Numbered from the stretch's first letter, positions 44,215 through 53,438 are shown. The stretch: 64,000 nucleotides of DNA from an uncultured Pseudomonadales bacterium (GCA_938017975.1 CALIKQ010000041.1:55124-119123), one strand, 5' to 3'. Numbers and translations: made by a program. Notes: a model not told the origin generated them from the sequence alone.

Positions 44215-46821
44215 ATGTTTAGGAAAGATAGCCTGAGAGGATGTGTGCGATTGGCCTTAGGTCTCTCCACAGGTCTGGCACTCGGACAAAGTGGCTTAGT
44301 CCTTGCTGAAGAAGGGGATGAGGCAGAAGCGTTAGAAGAGGTAGTCGTCACCGGTTCGCGCATCAAGCGAACGTTGAACACTGCATCGCAAGAAGTGATC
44401 ACGATTACCGCAGAAGAAATGAGAATCACAGGGGATGTTTCTGTCGCCGACGCTCTCCGGTCTTCAAACCTGAACTCTCTGGGTTCATTTCGTGAATCGT
44501 CAGGAAACAGCGCACAGTCAAACGCGACCTTTAACCTTCGAGGTTTAGGCGCAGCGCGTGCATTGGTTCTTGTTAACGGTCGCCGTATTACAGGTTCGCC
44601 TTCTTTAGGTGGTGGCGGTTCGGTCAACCTAAATATGATTCCTTTTAGTGCTGTTGATCGCATCGAGCTGATCGCCGATGGCGCGTCAGCGGTTTATGGT
44701 TCTGATGCGGTAACTGGTGTAATTAACATCATCATGCGCAAGAACTACGACGGCTTCAGAATGAGCGCACGTTATGGCGATCGTGACCGTGACAGCGGTA
44801 TCGAAGAAAGCCTCTCTTTGCAGGTTGGCGCATCTTCTGATCGGGGCAGTGTTTCTCTTGCGATGGAATACGACACGCGTGATGAAGTCTACGACGCTGA
44901 TCGTTCGTTTACGGCCGCTCGTAAGGCTGATTTGGATGGCGACGGATTTATCACAGGCTATGCGGAAACCGAAGGGATATCGTTCTACGGCTACACGCTG
45001 TTCCCGAACCCGACCTACACTGGTGCAGATTTTGATCCCACTGATGAAACAACTTGGTTGGTTCACCCAGGCGGGAACTGTACCGAGGCCAATGGTTTCC
45101 AAGGGCCAATGAAGTCAGACCTCGTTTTTGGTCCGGACACTGGTTTTTACTGTGGATATGCTTACGCATTGGTTTCAGCTAACCGCGCAAGCATCAGTCG
45201 TTTGAACACGTATGTAAATGCGGAATATGAACTAACCGATAACGTCGACGCTTTCGTCGATGTCTTGATTGCCAACAACGAATCTTTTGGTCGCTACGCA
45301 CCGCCTGCGGCGCCTGGCCCTGTGATTCCAGGTGATCCAAGAAATACGGTTGGTGCAACCAATGGTTACTTCCGCTGGACTGATATTGGTACTCGAGACA
45401 ATGTCGTCAATGATGACCTGATCAACATTGATTTGGGATTGCGCGGCGACCTCTCTGATGAAATGAGCTGGGAAGTTTACGCAACCTTGTCTGAGTATCG
45501 CTCAGTCTCTGTTGGTCGGTCCTATCTCAGTTATGCAGGTCTGGAATACAACATCGCTTACGATATTGATGACTTCGATACTTTCGTTGCCAACCTTAAA
45601 GCAACCACGCTGGATGATAACAAGCAGAAGATGACCAAGTTCTTCGGTGGTCTGCAGTGGGATCTGTTTGATATGGCAGGCGGACAAGCGTCAACGTATT
45701 TTGCGATGGAATACTATGAAGTGGATTATGCCGCTTTGGTTGACGCTCAGTCAGAAGCCGGTCTGATCGGTGGATCTGCTGGTAACTCGGCTGAGGGATA
45801 CCGCGATATCACTGCATTCAGTGTTGAAGCAATCTTCCCAGTAACTGATTGGTTAGAAATCGACGCCGCAGTGCGATACGACGATTACTCTGATTTTGGT
45901 GATGCGACGTCTCCTCGAATCGGCGCGATCGCAGAGGTTCCTGGTGTTGAAGGTTTGACACTTCGAGCTTCTTGGGGTGAGGGTTTCAGAGCTCCTGATT
46001 TGTCAGACATGTACGGCTTGACGTCGTTCTCTGCCTCGGGTGCAACAGATAACTGGGGATGTCAGTTGGCAGGACAAGATCCTTGCCCATCGCGACAGTT
46101 TGATACCTACATTGGTTCAAACCCCGATCTCGAAGCTGAAGAGTCAGAAACGTTCTCTTTGGGTGTTGAGTATGCATTCTTTGATACTTGGGAAGCGTCT
46201 ATCAACTACTTCGACGTGACGTTGACGAATTCAATTGAATATACGTCAGCGCAGGATCAGTTGAACGTGGACTTCCAGTCTCAGGGCGGCAACCCAGCTG
46301 TTCAGCGGGATGCAAACGGTCTGGTCATTGAAATCAGCGCTGGTTTCCAAAACGGTGGGACTGACTTCAACTTCAACGGCATCGACTACCAGTTAGGTGG
46401 TGTTGTGGAGACGGACTTTGGCTCGTTCAGACTTGATCTTAAGTCAACGAACTACATGAACTACGACTACGAGCTGACCTACGGAACGGGAGAGCTGGGC
46501 GATGCAGTAGGCACGCTTGGATTCCCTGAGTGGCGTTCGACGGCTTTTGTTAGCTGGAGTCTTGATAAGTGGTTTGTCAATCTGTCAGCCGATTACATCG
46601 GTGAGTCAGAAGAAAAGATCGGCGACGAAAAGTTCGATTCTTGGCACATCCTTAATGCGTCAGTGGGCTATAGCTTAGACGCAATGGGAACAATCCGGGT
46701 TGGTGCAAACAACCTCACAGACGAAGATCCACTGCTTAACGAGTTCGGTAGCATGGCTGATGAATATCAGTATCCGATCACGGGTCGTGTGGTATACGTT
46801 GATTACACCTTGGACTTCTAA
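44215..46821 (+). CDS. TonB-dependent outer-membrane receptor
   Basis: 868 aa. A signal peptide occupies about 1-31 (basic start, hydrophobic core ending SGLVLA). Then EEVVVTGSRIKR, the TonB-box/plug start, leads into the plug domain (about 50-170: NATFNLRGLGAARALVLVNGRRI, IELIADGASAVYGSDAVTGVINI). The rest is a 22-strand barrel ending in VDYTLDF with the expected C-terminal Phe. No STN or CarboxypepD_reg domain, so no signalling role. It imports a large or scarce ligand using TonB energy; no siderophore or sugar genes adjoin it. GAGGAAA (44204-44210) precedes the ATG. A strong terminator follows. Confidence 0.93.
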   Translation: MFRKDSLRGCVRLALGLSTGLALGQSGLVLAEEGDEAEALEEVVVTGSRIKRTLNTASQEVITITAEEMRITGDVSVADALRSSNLNSLGSFRESSGNSAQSNATFNLRGLGAARALVLVNGRRITGSPSLGGGGSVNLNMIPFSAVDRIELIADGASAVYGSDAVTGVINIIMRKNYDGFRMSARYGDRDRDSGIEESLSLQVGASSDRGSVSLAMEYDTRDEVYDADRSFTAARKADLDGDGFITGYAETEGISFYGYTLFPNPTYTGADFDPTDETTWLVHPGGNCTEANGFQGPMKSDLVFGPDTGFYCGYAYALVSANRASISRLNTYVNAEYELTDNVDAFVDVLIANNESFGRYAPPAAPGPVIPGDPRNTVGATNGYFRWTDIGTRDNVVNDDLINIDLGLRGDLSDEMSWEVYATLSEYRSVSVGRSYLSYAGLEYNIAYDIDDFDTFVANLKATTLDDNKQKMTKFFGGLQWDLFDMAGGQASTYFAMEYYEVDYAALVDAQSEAGLIGGSAGNSAEGYRDITAFSVEAIFPVTDWLEIDAAVRYDDYSDFGDATSPRIGAIAEVPGVEGLTLRASWGEGFRAPDLSDMYGLTSFSASGATDNWGCQLAGQDPCPSRQFDTYIGSNPDLEAEESETFSLGVEYAFFDTWEASINYFDVTLTNSIEYTSAQDQLNVDFQSQGGNPAVQRDANGLVIEISAGFQNGGTDFNFNGIDYQLGGVVETDFGSFRLDLKSTNYMNYDYELTYGTGELGDAVGTLGFPEWRSTAFVSWSLDKWFVNLSADYIGESEEKIGDEKFDSWHILNASVGYSLDAMGTIRVGANNLTDEDPLLNEFGSMADEYQYPITGRVVYVDYTLDF

Positions 46822-46849
46822 AGCCCCAAGGCAAATCAACCAAAAACGG

Positions 46850-46881
46850 AAGGCCCACCTGAAAAGGTGGGCCTTTTTTTT
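46850..46881 (+). terminator. Strong Rho-independent terminator ending on the next start codon
   Basis: A perfect 11-bp stem AAGGCCCACCT (46850-46860) / AGGTGGGCCTT (46865-46875) with a GAAA tetraloop and a run of eight T (46874-46881). The methyltransferase ATG begins at 46882, directly after the T run. Confidence 0.92.
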
Positions 46882-47826
46882 ATGACAGAACAAGCACATT
46901 GGTCAGCTTTTTGGAATCAAGGGCACGCCACAACGTTTGGTGACTTCTTCCGAGATGGGTATCAAGGCTCAATCGGTCGCTGGATCTCTGAGGCTTCGGC
47001 TGCGTGGCCGCAAGAAGGACAGCTTCTGGACCTTGGTTGTGGAAACTGCGGACTCTTAACGTCGATACTGGAGCTCGGTTGTTCGCTGAGTTATGTGGGC
47101 GTCGATCCTGCCGACGTGATCGTGAATGAACGTGCGCAAGCATTACTTGAGACTCGGCCAAACACGATACAGCTTTTGTCCGGCCAAGGCGCTGAAAAGG
47201 TCGCTTTGCCTGATCAATCGGCACAGGTCGCGGTTTCGATCTTTGGCTTCGAATATGCCCAGTCAGCCACAGCTGTACCAGAACTATCACGATTACTTGC
47301 CTCAGGCGGCACCTTTCATTTTTTGATGCATCACAGCGAGTCGATTGTAACTCAGATGTCAAAGCGCGCCTTGGATGAGTATGATAAGGCCGAAATTGAT
47401 GCAGTCATTGCGGCCCTCACGGTGATCAGTGATCGCGCTGAGCGTGTCGAACTTTCAAAATTAAAAGATGATTTGCTGGCGGAGCAAGCCCGGACGAAGA
47501 TCAACGAGTTTGCTGCCCAGTATTTGAGCGAGAGCGACGCAAAGCAAACCAACGTCACCATGTTCGAATTTATGACCACCGCGCTCCGATTTTTCAAATT
47601 GGTTCGGCAACCTTCGGCAAAAAGACTCGAATTTATCGAGGGTTTGCGCCTAGAATATCTGCATTATCGCGCGCGTTTTGAGCAGATGATGTCTGTTGCG
47701 AAGAATGAAGCAGAGATCAGAGGATTCTGCGAACTGTGTCAAACCTACGGCCTGACGGTGGAGGCGCCTCAAGCCTTTCATGATGAAAGAGGGATCATCG
47801 CATGGAAAATTTCGGGTACAAAATAG
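46882..47826 (+). CDS. Class I SAM-dependent methyltransferase
   Basis: 314 aa. Motif I is LLDLGCGNCG (48-57), with the acidic end of strand 2 at YVGVDPADV; SIFGFEYAQSATAVPELSRL corresponds to motifs around strand 4. Target unknown (small molecule, lipid or protein). I start at ATG 46882 (MTEQAHW); the in-frame upstream codons lie inside the terminator. The only SD-like sequence, AGGTGG (46865-46870), forms one arm of the terminator stem 11 nt upstream. The end overlaps the next gene by 25 bp, implying translational coupling. Confidence 0.87.
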   Translation: MTEQAHWSAFWNQGHATTFGDFFRDGYQGSIGRWISEASAAWPQEGQLLDLGCGNCGLLTSILELGCSLSYVGVDPADVIVNERAQALLETRPNTIQLLSGQGAEKVALPDQSAQVAVSIFGFEYAQSATAVPELSRLLASGGTFHFLMHHSESIVTQMSKRALDEYDKAEIDAVIAALTVISDRAERVELSKLKDDLLAEQARTKINEFAAQYLSESDAKQTNVTMFEFMTTALRFFKLVRQPSAKRLEFIEGLRLEYLHYRARFEQMMSVAKNEAEIRGFCELCQTYGLTVEAPQAFHDERGIIAWKISGTK

Positions 47827-48263
47827 TTCTCTTGGCGATCCTGATGAGTGTTGCCGGGGGTGCTCGCGGTGCGAGTCTATTGGATTGCGCTGATATTGAG
47901 TCTGTTGAAGCGCGACTAGCTTGTTACGATGAATTGGCTGGTCGAGTCGAAGAAAAAATATCTGAGTCGCAAGCGCCTGCAGTATCAACCCAGAAGCGAG
48001 AGGTTATTAGGCAAGAGGCCGCTGCAGTTGCGATAGGACAAAAACCGGTCACCGACGCTTTCACCATCAAGCGCGCCATCCGCTCAAAGATTATGCGAAT
48101 GACTTATATTGGCGATGATGGTCGCCGCTTTGTTGATCAGTCAACGCACCAGGTAGCCTTTAGGGCGGGGGATCGAGTTCGACTTGAACGGGGCTTTATG
48201 GGGGCGAAAATCTTGGTTCGCTCAGATGGACTTCGTTTGAAAGTGAAGGAAGTAACGCCTTAG
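47802..48263 (+). CDS. Small secreted protein of unknown function
   Basis: 153 aa with a signal peptide (about 1-23, VLLAILMSVAGGARGA) and then SLLDCADIESVEARLACYDELA, the Cys-x-x-Ile...Arg-Leu-Ala-Cys-Tyr-Asp pattern common to many small exported gammaproteobacterial proteins. The middle is a Gln/Glu-rich linker and the C-terminal 70 residues look like a small beta domain (MTYIGDDGRRFVDQSTHQVAFRAGDRVRLERG). Probably periplasmic; the two Cys may form a disulfide. It overlaps the methyltransferase gene by 25 bp. Function unknown. Confidence 0.8.
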   Translation: MENFGYKIVLLAILMSVAGGARGASLLDCADIESVEARLACYDELAGRVEEKISESQAPAVSTQKREVIRQEAAAVAIGQKPVTDAFTIKRAIRSKIMRMTYIGDDGRRFVDQSTHQVAFRAGDRVRLERGFMGAKILVRSDGLRLKVKEVTP

Positions 48264-48790
48264 CTACGAATCGACCCAGCTAGAATGGTGCGGAGTTATT
48301 TGGTTTCTATGCGAGATTGGAGCCGCGATCGTTACAGGTGTCGCTTAAGAAACAGAACACGCGGACAACAGATTTTCAGCTTACAATTTGACGTTGTCAT
48401 AAAACGTCTAGACCAGCTTTGGCAACAGCAGTTTACCTTCACGGCCTTGAGCGCAGAAGGCTCGGCAGGCAGCTAGATGCCTATCGGCTGGGCCCAGATA
48501 ATTTTTAGGTCGGCAGCTTTGAATGATGTCCCCGACGAAAGCCGGTGTGATCGCTCTGAGCGTCCCATTAAGCCAATAGCAAGCACTGTTAACGAGAATT
48601 CGTATCAAGGACTGTTGTCCAGTTCTGAAGTAAATGATTGGCAATCTTAAAGGCCGTTAGCCAACGGTTCATGCGGCCCTCTATTGGGTCGTCAAGTTAT
48701 CTCTCGGTTGTTCGGATAGAGGACTGGCTAGATCGCTTTCGTGCTTCTTGTTAATATTCGCTGGCGCGCAACGTCCCTACAGGAGCGATA
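48264..48790. other. Intergenic region, no convincing gene
   Basis: 527 bp between the small secreted protein gene and the S9 peptidase gene. Short frames on both strands have no family resemblance. A ribosome binding site AGGAG (48781-48785) for the peptidase lies at its end. An unannotated small RNA or a decayed gene is possible but I have no support for either. Confidence 0.4.
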
Positions 48791-50824
48791 ATGATTTCTA
48801 AGCCCAGGTCCTCTGAATATTTTAAGAGCTCAATGATTGGTTTGCTCATGGCGATGCTTTGCCTTTTGCCGTCTTTAGCTTCAGCCGCCAGTATTGATAA
48901 AGCTTTTATTGAAGCTGTTTCTATGCGCTCTGATATCTGGACAGCACGCATTTCCCCGGATGGAAAACGCCTTGCCCTCGGGTTTTTGAGCGATGAGGAA
49001 AAAAAGGGCAAGCGCCGGCAGGGCGTTCACATTCTTGATTTAAAGTCGATGAAGGTCCTGAACACAATTGGATTTAAGGACGGCAGTGATGTCTCCAATG
49101 TTGAGTGGCTCAACAGCAAAAAGATTTTGATCAATATCAGACAAGACAGTAAAGAGTCAGAGGCGGGCCGAAATTTGCTTCGATATTACGTCATGGATTA
49201 TACAGGGAAGAATAAAATAGAGGGCTTTGGGAACTATGAAGGCCGTTACAGCAAAAACGAAATTATCACTTCGGTCTTTGATTACAACGCGCGGCGTGTG
49301 GATTACTACATTGACCGCATTGATAAAAAAGCCAGTCGTGCCACGGCTTTAAAACGTCAAAATTGTAAGGGTGTGGCCGCTTACACTAAAAAGTGCAACA
49401 GCAAAAAGTTTGAAGACATGCCGCTTTTGGGTCAGGGGCTCTTTGAGCGTTCAGAGGATGGTGAATATCGGCGACGTCTGGCCTATGCATTCGGTATCGA
49501 CGATCAGTCCCAGGGTCAGTTCTTCTATCGCCCTGCCGAGGGTGTTGACTGGATAGAGCAGGAAAATCCGTTTCGAAAAGAGCTTTCTGGTTATGGGGCC
49601 TCTCCTCGTGGGGTGATGCGTAACGGCAACCTTATTGTCTCGGCGGCGCTACCGGGTGAGTCGGTACGCAGTATGTTTGAGTGGAATCCAAGAACACAAT
49701 CCGTTAAAAAAATCTTCGAAGGAAAAGACTCGGACCCGACTTCCATCTATTCCTATAAGGGCCACCCGGTCGCTGTAGAAACTGAAACCAACTACCCGGA
49801 AATCCATATCTTAGATCCTGATCATGAATTAGCCGGCATTTTGGTGTCCATCATGAAAGCTTTTCCAACCTCCGGTATAGGAGGGCTTTCCTATTCAGAT
49901 GACCTTAAGAAAGTAATCTTCAGAGTGTATTCTGGGAAGGAACCAGGGCAGCTCTACTTCTTTGATCGGACAACGTCGCAGGTTAGATTGGTGGCTAAAG
50001 TCTTAAATCAAGTGGACCGCGCGCTCCTGCGGCCAACAGAGGCCGTCTCGATCGTGGCTAGGGATGGGTTACTCCTGAATGGCTACGTGACGTTCCCAGC
50101 AACGGGCGAAAAGAACAATCCCCTGGTCATCATTCCTCATGGCGGACCGAGAGCTCGAGATTACTGGGGCTTTGATTCAGAGGCTCAGGTTCTTGCGCAT
50201 CATGGATACATGGTAATGAAAGTAAATTTCCGAGGCTCTGACGGCTTTGGTTTGGACTTTATGCATCGCGGCGATGGTGAATGGGGGCGGAAGACTCAGT
50301 TCGATATCATTGATTCGGTGAGGTGGGCGATCAAGCAAGGGTATGCTGATCCTGACCGGGTGGCGATTGTTGGCGCTAGCTTTGGCGGATATTCTGCGCT
50401 GCAATCGGCAATTCTCGAGCCTGATTTGTTCAAGGCGGCGGTCGGTTATGTGGGCGTCTATTCTTTGCCGATGCTGTATACAAAGGGAGATGTGTCCGGC
50501 AACGCGGGAAACTACCGTTATAACCGGGGCGGTAAATTTTATCTTGACGAGACCTTGGGAACAGATAAGGACGAGCAAATTCGGCAGTCCCCTGCGTTTT
50601 ATGTTGCGCGTTTAAAGGCTCCGGTACTGATCGTGCATGGTAAAGATGATGATCGAGCGCCGATCGAGCATGCTGAGCTCCTCATTCGTGCACTCGATCA
50701 AGCCAAAAAACCCTATGAGACTTTGATCAGAGATAAAGAAGGACATGGGTTCTTCAGCGAAGATAACCGAAAGGACTATTATCAGTTGCTGGTTCGATTT
50801 TTAAATCAGCACGTGTTGTCCTAA
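48791..50824 (+). CDS. S9 family prolyl-oligopeptidase-like peptidase, exported
   Basis: 677 aa. A signal peptide covers about 1-33 (MIGLLMAMLCLLPSLASAA). The middle (about 45-400) is a beta-propeller-like domain with WTARISPDGKRLAL repeats. The C-terminal alpha/beta hydrolase has Ser530 in GASFGGYS, Asp620 in HGKDDDRAP and His652 in EGHGF, an intact triad typical of dipeptidyl/acylaminoacyl peptidases. It should cleave short peptides in the periplasm or outside. ATG at 48791 has AGGAG 5 nt upstream. Length is usual for the S9C group. Confidence 0.92.
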   Translation: MISKPRSSEYFKSSMIGLLMAMLCLLPSLASAASIDKAFIEAVSMRSDIWTARISPDGKRLALGFLSDEEKKGKRRQGVHILDLKSMKVLNTIGFKDGSDVSNVEWLNSKKILINIRQDSKESEAGRNLLRYYVMDYTGKNKIEGFGNYEGRYSKNEIITSVFDYNARRVDYYIDRIDKKASRATALKRQNCKGVAAYTKKCNSKKFEDMPLLGQGLFERSEDGEYRRRLAYAFGIDDQSQGQFFYRPAEGVDWIEQENPFRKELSGYGASPRGVMRNGNLIVSAALPGESVRSMFEWNPRTQSVKKIFEGKDSDPTSIYSYKGHPVAVETETNYPEIHILDPDHELAGILVSIMKAFPTSGIGGLSYSDDLKKVIFRVYSGKEPGQLYFFDRTTSQVRLVAKVLNQVDRALLRPTEAVSIVARDGLLLNGYVTFPATGEKNNPLVIIPHGGPRARDYWGFDSEAQVLAHHGYMVMKVNFRGSDGFGLDFMHRGDGEWGRKTQFDIIDSVRWAIKQGYADPDRVAIVGASFGGYSALQSAILEPDLFKAAVGYVGVYSLPMLYTKGDVSGNAGNYRYNRGGKFYLDETLGTDKDEQIRQSPAFYVARLKAPVLIVHGKDDDRAPIEHAELLIRALDQAKKPYETLIRDKEGHGFFSEDNRKDYYQLLVRFLNQHVLS

Positions 50825-50845
50825 AAGCATAACCCAGGAAGGATT

Positions 50846-50871
50846 TGGCGCCAGCGTATAGCCGAGCGCCA
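50846..50871 (+). repeat. Inverted repeat downstream of the S9 peptidase gene
   Basis: TGGCGC (50846-50851) and GCGCCA (50866-50871) flank a 14-nt loop. No T tract follows directly. It may be part of the transcript end of the peptidase gene. Confidence 0.4.
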
Positions 50872-50884
50872 GGAATTCCTGTAT

Positions 50885-50909
50885 AAAACAGTCAACGCGT
50901 ACTGTTTTT
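50885..50909 (+). terminator. Hairpin AAAACAGT/ACTGTTTT, terminator or operator
   Basis: AAAACAGT (50885-50892) and ACTGTTTT (50901-50908) form an 8-bp perfect inverted repeat with an 8-nt loop and an ending T run, 18 bp before the next start codon. As it precedes the PNPOx gene's ribosome site, it could instead be an operator. Confidence 0.4.
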
Positions 50910-50926
50910 ACAAGAGGGAAGTTTCC

Positions 50927-51520
50927 ATGGCCAAAACCAGCGATCACGAAATTGTATCAATTTACCCGTTTACCGATGTGCAGGTAGACGAAATGATGAC
51001 GAACTCTATGGAGTGCGTTCTCATGTGGGCGACCAAGGATTCTTGGCCCGTAGGGGTAACCCATGCCTTTGTTTGGGAAGGTGACAAGATTTGGATTACA
51101 TTTTCTGAGCATCGTCATCGTACCGCCGCAATCAAGCGTAACCCGAAGGTTTCAGTCAACGTCAGCAGCAAGGGCTACAACGACGGCGCTTCTGCTGATC
51201 TACCTGGCGGTGCAATTACCTTTAAGGGCACTGGGGCCTTTCACGACGATGAAGAAACCAAAATGTGGTTTTACCGATTGCTTGCGCGGAAACTCAATCC
51301 GGGCAATCCCGATGGCGAAGCTTACTGGGTTGATTTCCTAGACTCTCCCCTACGGACCGTGTTGTCAGTGACACCTGTTAAAAAGATTATGTACAACAGT
51401 AAATTGGCCGGTGCGCATATGGCGGGTACCGTCAAGGAAGAAGAGCTCGGTGAACGTTTGAGCTCAGACGCGGAGCGCATGAACAAAAGCCGCGAGCTTA
51501 AAGGCCTAGATCCACGCTGA
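50927..51520 (+). CDS. Pyridoxamine 5'-phosphate oxidase-like split-barrel protein
   Basis: 197 aa of the PNPOx/FMN-binding split-barrel superfamily. MECVLMWATKDSWPVGVTHAF, KIWITFSEHRHRTAAIKRNPKV and ALLTF-like strand GGAITFKGTGAF show the family strand-turn pattern; the HRHRTAAIKRNP part matches cofactor-phosphate contacts. FMN, F420 or heme could be the ligand; PdxH itself is longer at its C-terminus and has a different active-site signature. GAGGGAAG precedes the ATG. Two inverted repeats lie just upstream. Confidence 0.8.
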   Translation: MAKTSDHEIVSIYPFTDVQVDEMMTNSMECVLMWATKDSWPVGVTHAFVWEGDKIWITFSEHRHRTAAIKRNPKVSVNVSSKGYNDGASADLPGGAITFKGTGAFHDDEETKMWFYRLLARKLNPGNPDGEAYWVDFLDSPLRTVLSVTPVKKIMYNSKLAGAHMAGTVKEEELGERLSSDAERMNKSRELKGLDPR

Positions 51521-51595
51521 GTAAGATTGGGTGGCTGTTCTTTGTGATGGTCGCCCAATGATCCGCAATTCAGTGGGCAGTTGTGCCCAAATTGA

Positions 51596-52372
51596 TCAGT
51601 CGATGTCTAAATCCTTGAGGGCTGCTTCGCCTGCGGCTTTGAATGCAGCCACTGCCGGCTCTGGCAGAAGATCGTGAATGGCTGATGTAAAACTTTTTCG
51701 AGCTTTCATGGCACCGAACCATTGGCTGAGATGGACTCGGGTTGCAATTGCGCGATCCATCGCCAACTGCTCCAAACGAAGCACATAAGGCAATAGCGCG
51801 AAATCGGCCAGGCTGACTTGATCACCGTTGATAAATGGCTGACGCGCGAGCAATACTTCGGCCCGATCCATCATATTGAGATATGTTGAAAGACTGGTCT
51901 TAAACAGTGTGCAGTCAGTGCCGTGTTCAATCACGGTTTTTCGGGAGGCACGCCTTATTGGGTCAGGTATGTTGGCTATCAACGCCTCACGCTCGCTGGC
52001 GGGACGCGCCAGAAGACCAGGCCTTGCTGCGATTGCGTAAGTCATTACCGCGCAAGCGGGGTGCACCAGGTCGTCAAGCATTCTGCAAAACAGACGCATA
52101 AGGTAGCGTTGTTCAGGCGCATCTGGAGACAGTCGATGCTCTGGATATTCCTCATCCAGATATTCATTGATGAGGGTAGACTCAATCAACGTTGACCCCT
52201 TATCGGTGAGCGTCGGGACAACCGCATTGGGGTTGAGCTGGAGGTATTCCTCGCTGAACTGAGTGCCCTTTTGTAGGTCGATGACCACGCTTTCGTAAGG
52301 GAGGTTCTTCTCTGCAAGGACAAGCCGGACCTTCTGAGAGCAACTTGACATGGGATTGTGATAAAGCTTCAT
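51596..52372 (-). CDS. Glutathione S-transferase
   Basis: 258 aa. The thioredoxin-like N-domain begins MKLYHNPMSSCSQKVRLVLAEK, with Cys/Ser at the active site as in beta/theta classes, and NPNAVVPTL and STLINEYLDE are glutathione contacts. The C-domain has QPFINGDQVSLADFALLPYV. It would conjugate or dehalogenate small electrophiles using glutathione in the cytoplasm. Start at 52372. It is convergent with the PNPOx-like gene. One of three GST-family genes in the window. Confidence 0.9.
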   Translation of the reverse strand: MKLYHNPMSSCSQKVRLVLAEKNLPYESVVIDLQKGTQFSEEYLQLNPNAVVPTLTDKGSTLIESTLINEYLDEEYPEHRLSPDAPEQRYLMRLFCRMLDDLVHPACAVMTYAIAARPGLLARPASEREALIANIPDPIRRASRKTVIEHGTDCTLFKTSLSTYLNMMDRAEVLLARQPFINGDQVSLADFALLPYVLRLEQLAMDRAIATRVHLSQWFGAMKARKSFTSAIHDLLPEPAVAAFKAAGEAALKDLDID

Positions 52373-52681
52373 GATTTGACTCGTTTTCTAAACGCGGTGT
52401 CGCATACTAATGTTATTCAACTGACAGGAGCAAGGTTTCGCTTAGGGGATAGCCGTCCAGCTATCTTTGATAGCGATGCGAGACGTTGCTCTCTTAAGCG
52501 ATAACTTGCCCCTCTGAGTTTCCCTTGGCGCTCATCATCCTAACGGTTTACGAGCCCTTTGAGATAAAGTGGGTCTAGCCCAATGCGGACAACAGTTTCG
52601 CTAGAGTTTTATGGGCACTGTCGATAATACGAAACAGTCTTTGCAAGTAATCTTAGCGCCGAAACTCTATAGGAGACCATC
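52373..52681. other. Divergent intergenic region
   Basis: 309 bp between the GST gene (-) and the VOC gene (+). It presumably holds both promoters, but I see no strong -35/-10 pair. AGGAG immediately before 52682 is the VOC gene's ribosome site. No tRNA or other RNA was recognised. Confidence 0.4.
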
Positions 52682-53143
52682 ATGATCAAGGGGATTCACC
52701 ATATTGCCATCAGTGTGCCTGACCTCGCTGCAGGGGTTAAATTTTATGAAGCGGCGTTTGGTTTTACTGTTGCTCAATCGGCGACGATTGCCAATGCGCC
52801 CCTCGCTGACCGCGCCGTAGGATTAGCAGGTATGGATGCGGATATGGCGATGCTAGAAGCGGGAAACTGCTTTATTGAACTTTGGCAGTATCGCGCTCCG
52901 GTTGGAGAGGATAAGACGTCCCGACCTTGCGACTTAGGCTATCCGCATTTTGCGCTCGAAGTGGTCGATATCCTCGCAGAGTATAAACGGCTAAAGACGG
53001 CGGGTATGACCTTCGTTGCTGATCCCGTGGACTTTGGTCGTGCGAGTGCGGTTTATGGAAAAGATCCGTTTGGCAATATTATCGAAATCTATGAAATCAG
53101 GAATGACGATCAAGCGCAGCTGGCGCATTTGACGTCTCGGTAA
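52682..53143 (+). CDS. VOC family protein, methylmalonyl-CoA epimerase/glyoxalase-like
   Basis: 153 aa. IKGIHHIAISVPDLAAGVKFYEAAFGF and CFIELWQY, followed by YPHFALEV and PFGNIIEIYEI, give the His/Glu metal set of two paired modules as in methylmalonyl-CoA epimerase and glyoxalase I. The nearby acyl-CoA dehydrogenases make an acyl-CoA or related ligand attractive, but this is inference. ATG at 52682 is preceded by AGGAG. A 295-bp gap separates it from the dehydrogenase pair, so co-transcription is uncertain. Confidence 0.85.
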   Translation: MIKGIHHIAISVPDLAAGVKFYEAAFGFTVAQSATIANAPLADRAVGLAGMDADMAMLEAGNCFIELWQYRAPVGEDKTSRPCDLGYPHFALEVVDILAEYKRLKTAGMTFVADPVDFGRASAVYGKDPFGNIIEIYEIRNDDQAQLAHLTSR

Positions 53144-53250
53144 ACCGAACGGTGGGGATGAGGTTGAGTCACCATCTGCTGAGGTCATGATACGCATCTT
53201 GAGCATGTTATGCGCTTGCTGATGCTGATTGGATACGTCGAAGAATCATA

Positions 53251-53262
53251 AACAACGTTGTT
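53251..53262. promoter_or_regulatory. 12-bp perfect palindrome upstream of the acyl-CoA dehydrogenase pair
   Basis: AACAACGTTGTT, 180 bp before the first dehydrogenase start. A possible operator for a dimeric regulator; no regulator gene is adjacent. Confidence 0.3.
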
Positions 53263-53438
53263 GTTTGGGCGTCGATCGATGCCTACCATTATTCGATGAT
53301 CTGATTGCCTGGATCGCCCTCGGTTATCCCAAGAATAAAAAATAGGGTCCAAATTCCGGTAAAAGCTCTGGTATGATCGAGCCAATCGTGCCAAAGATAA
53401 TGTGTTCACGAGCAAAAGATAATCTAGGGAAGCAGACC

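Noticed and set aside
43992..44663. Minus-strand frame of 223 codons at the TonB receptor's 5' end
   Set aside because: Arg/Pro/Ser-rich, no ribosome site, opposite a receptor with intact signal peptide and plug.
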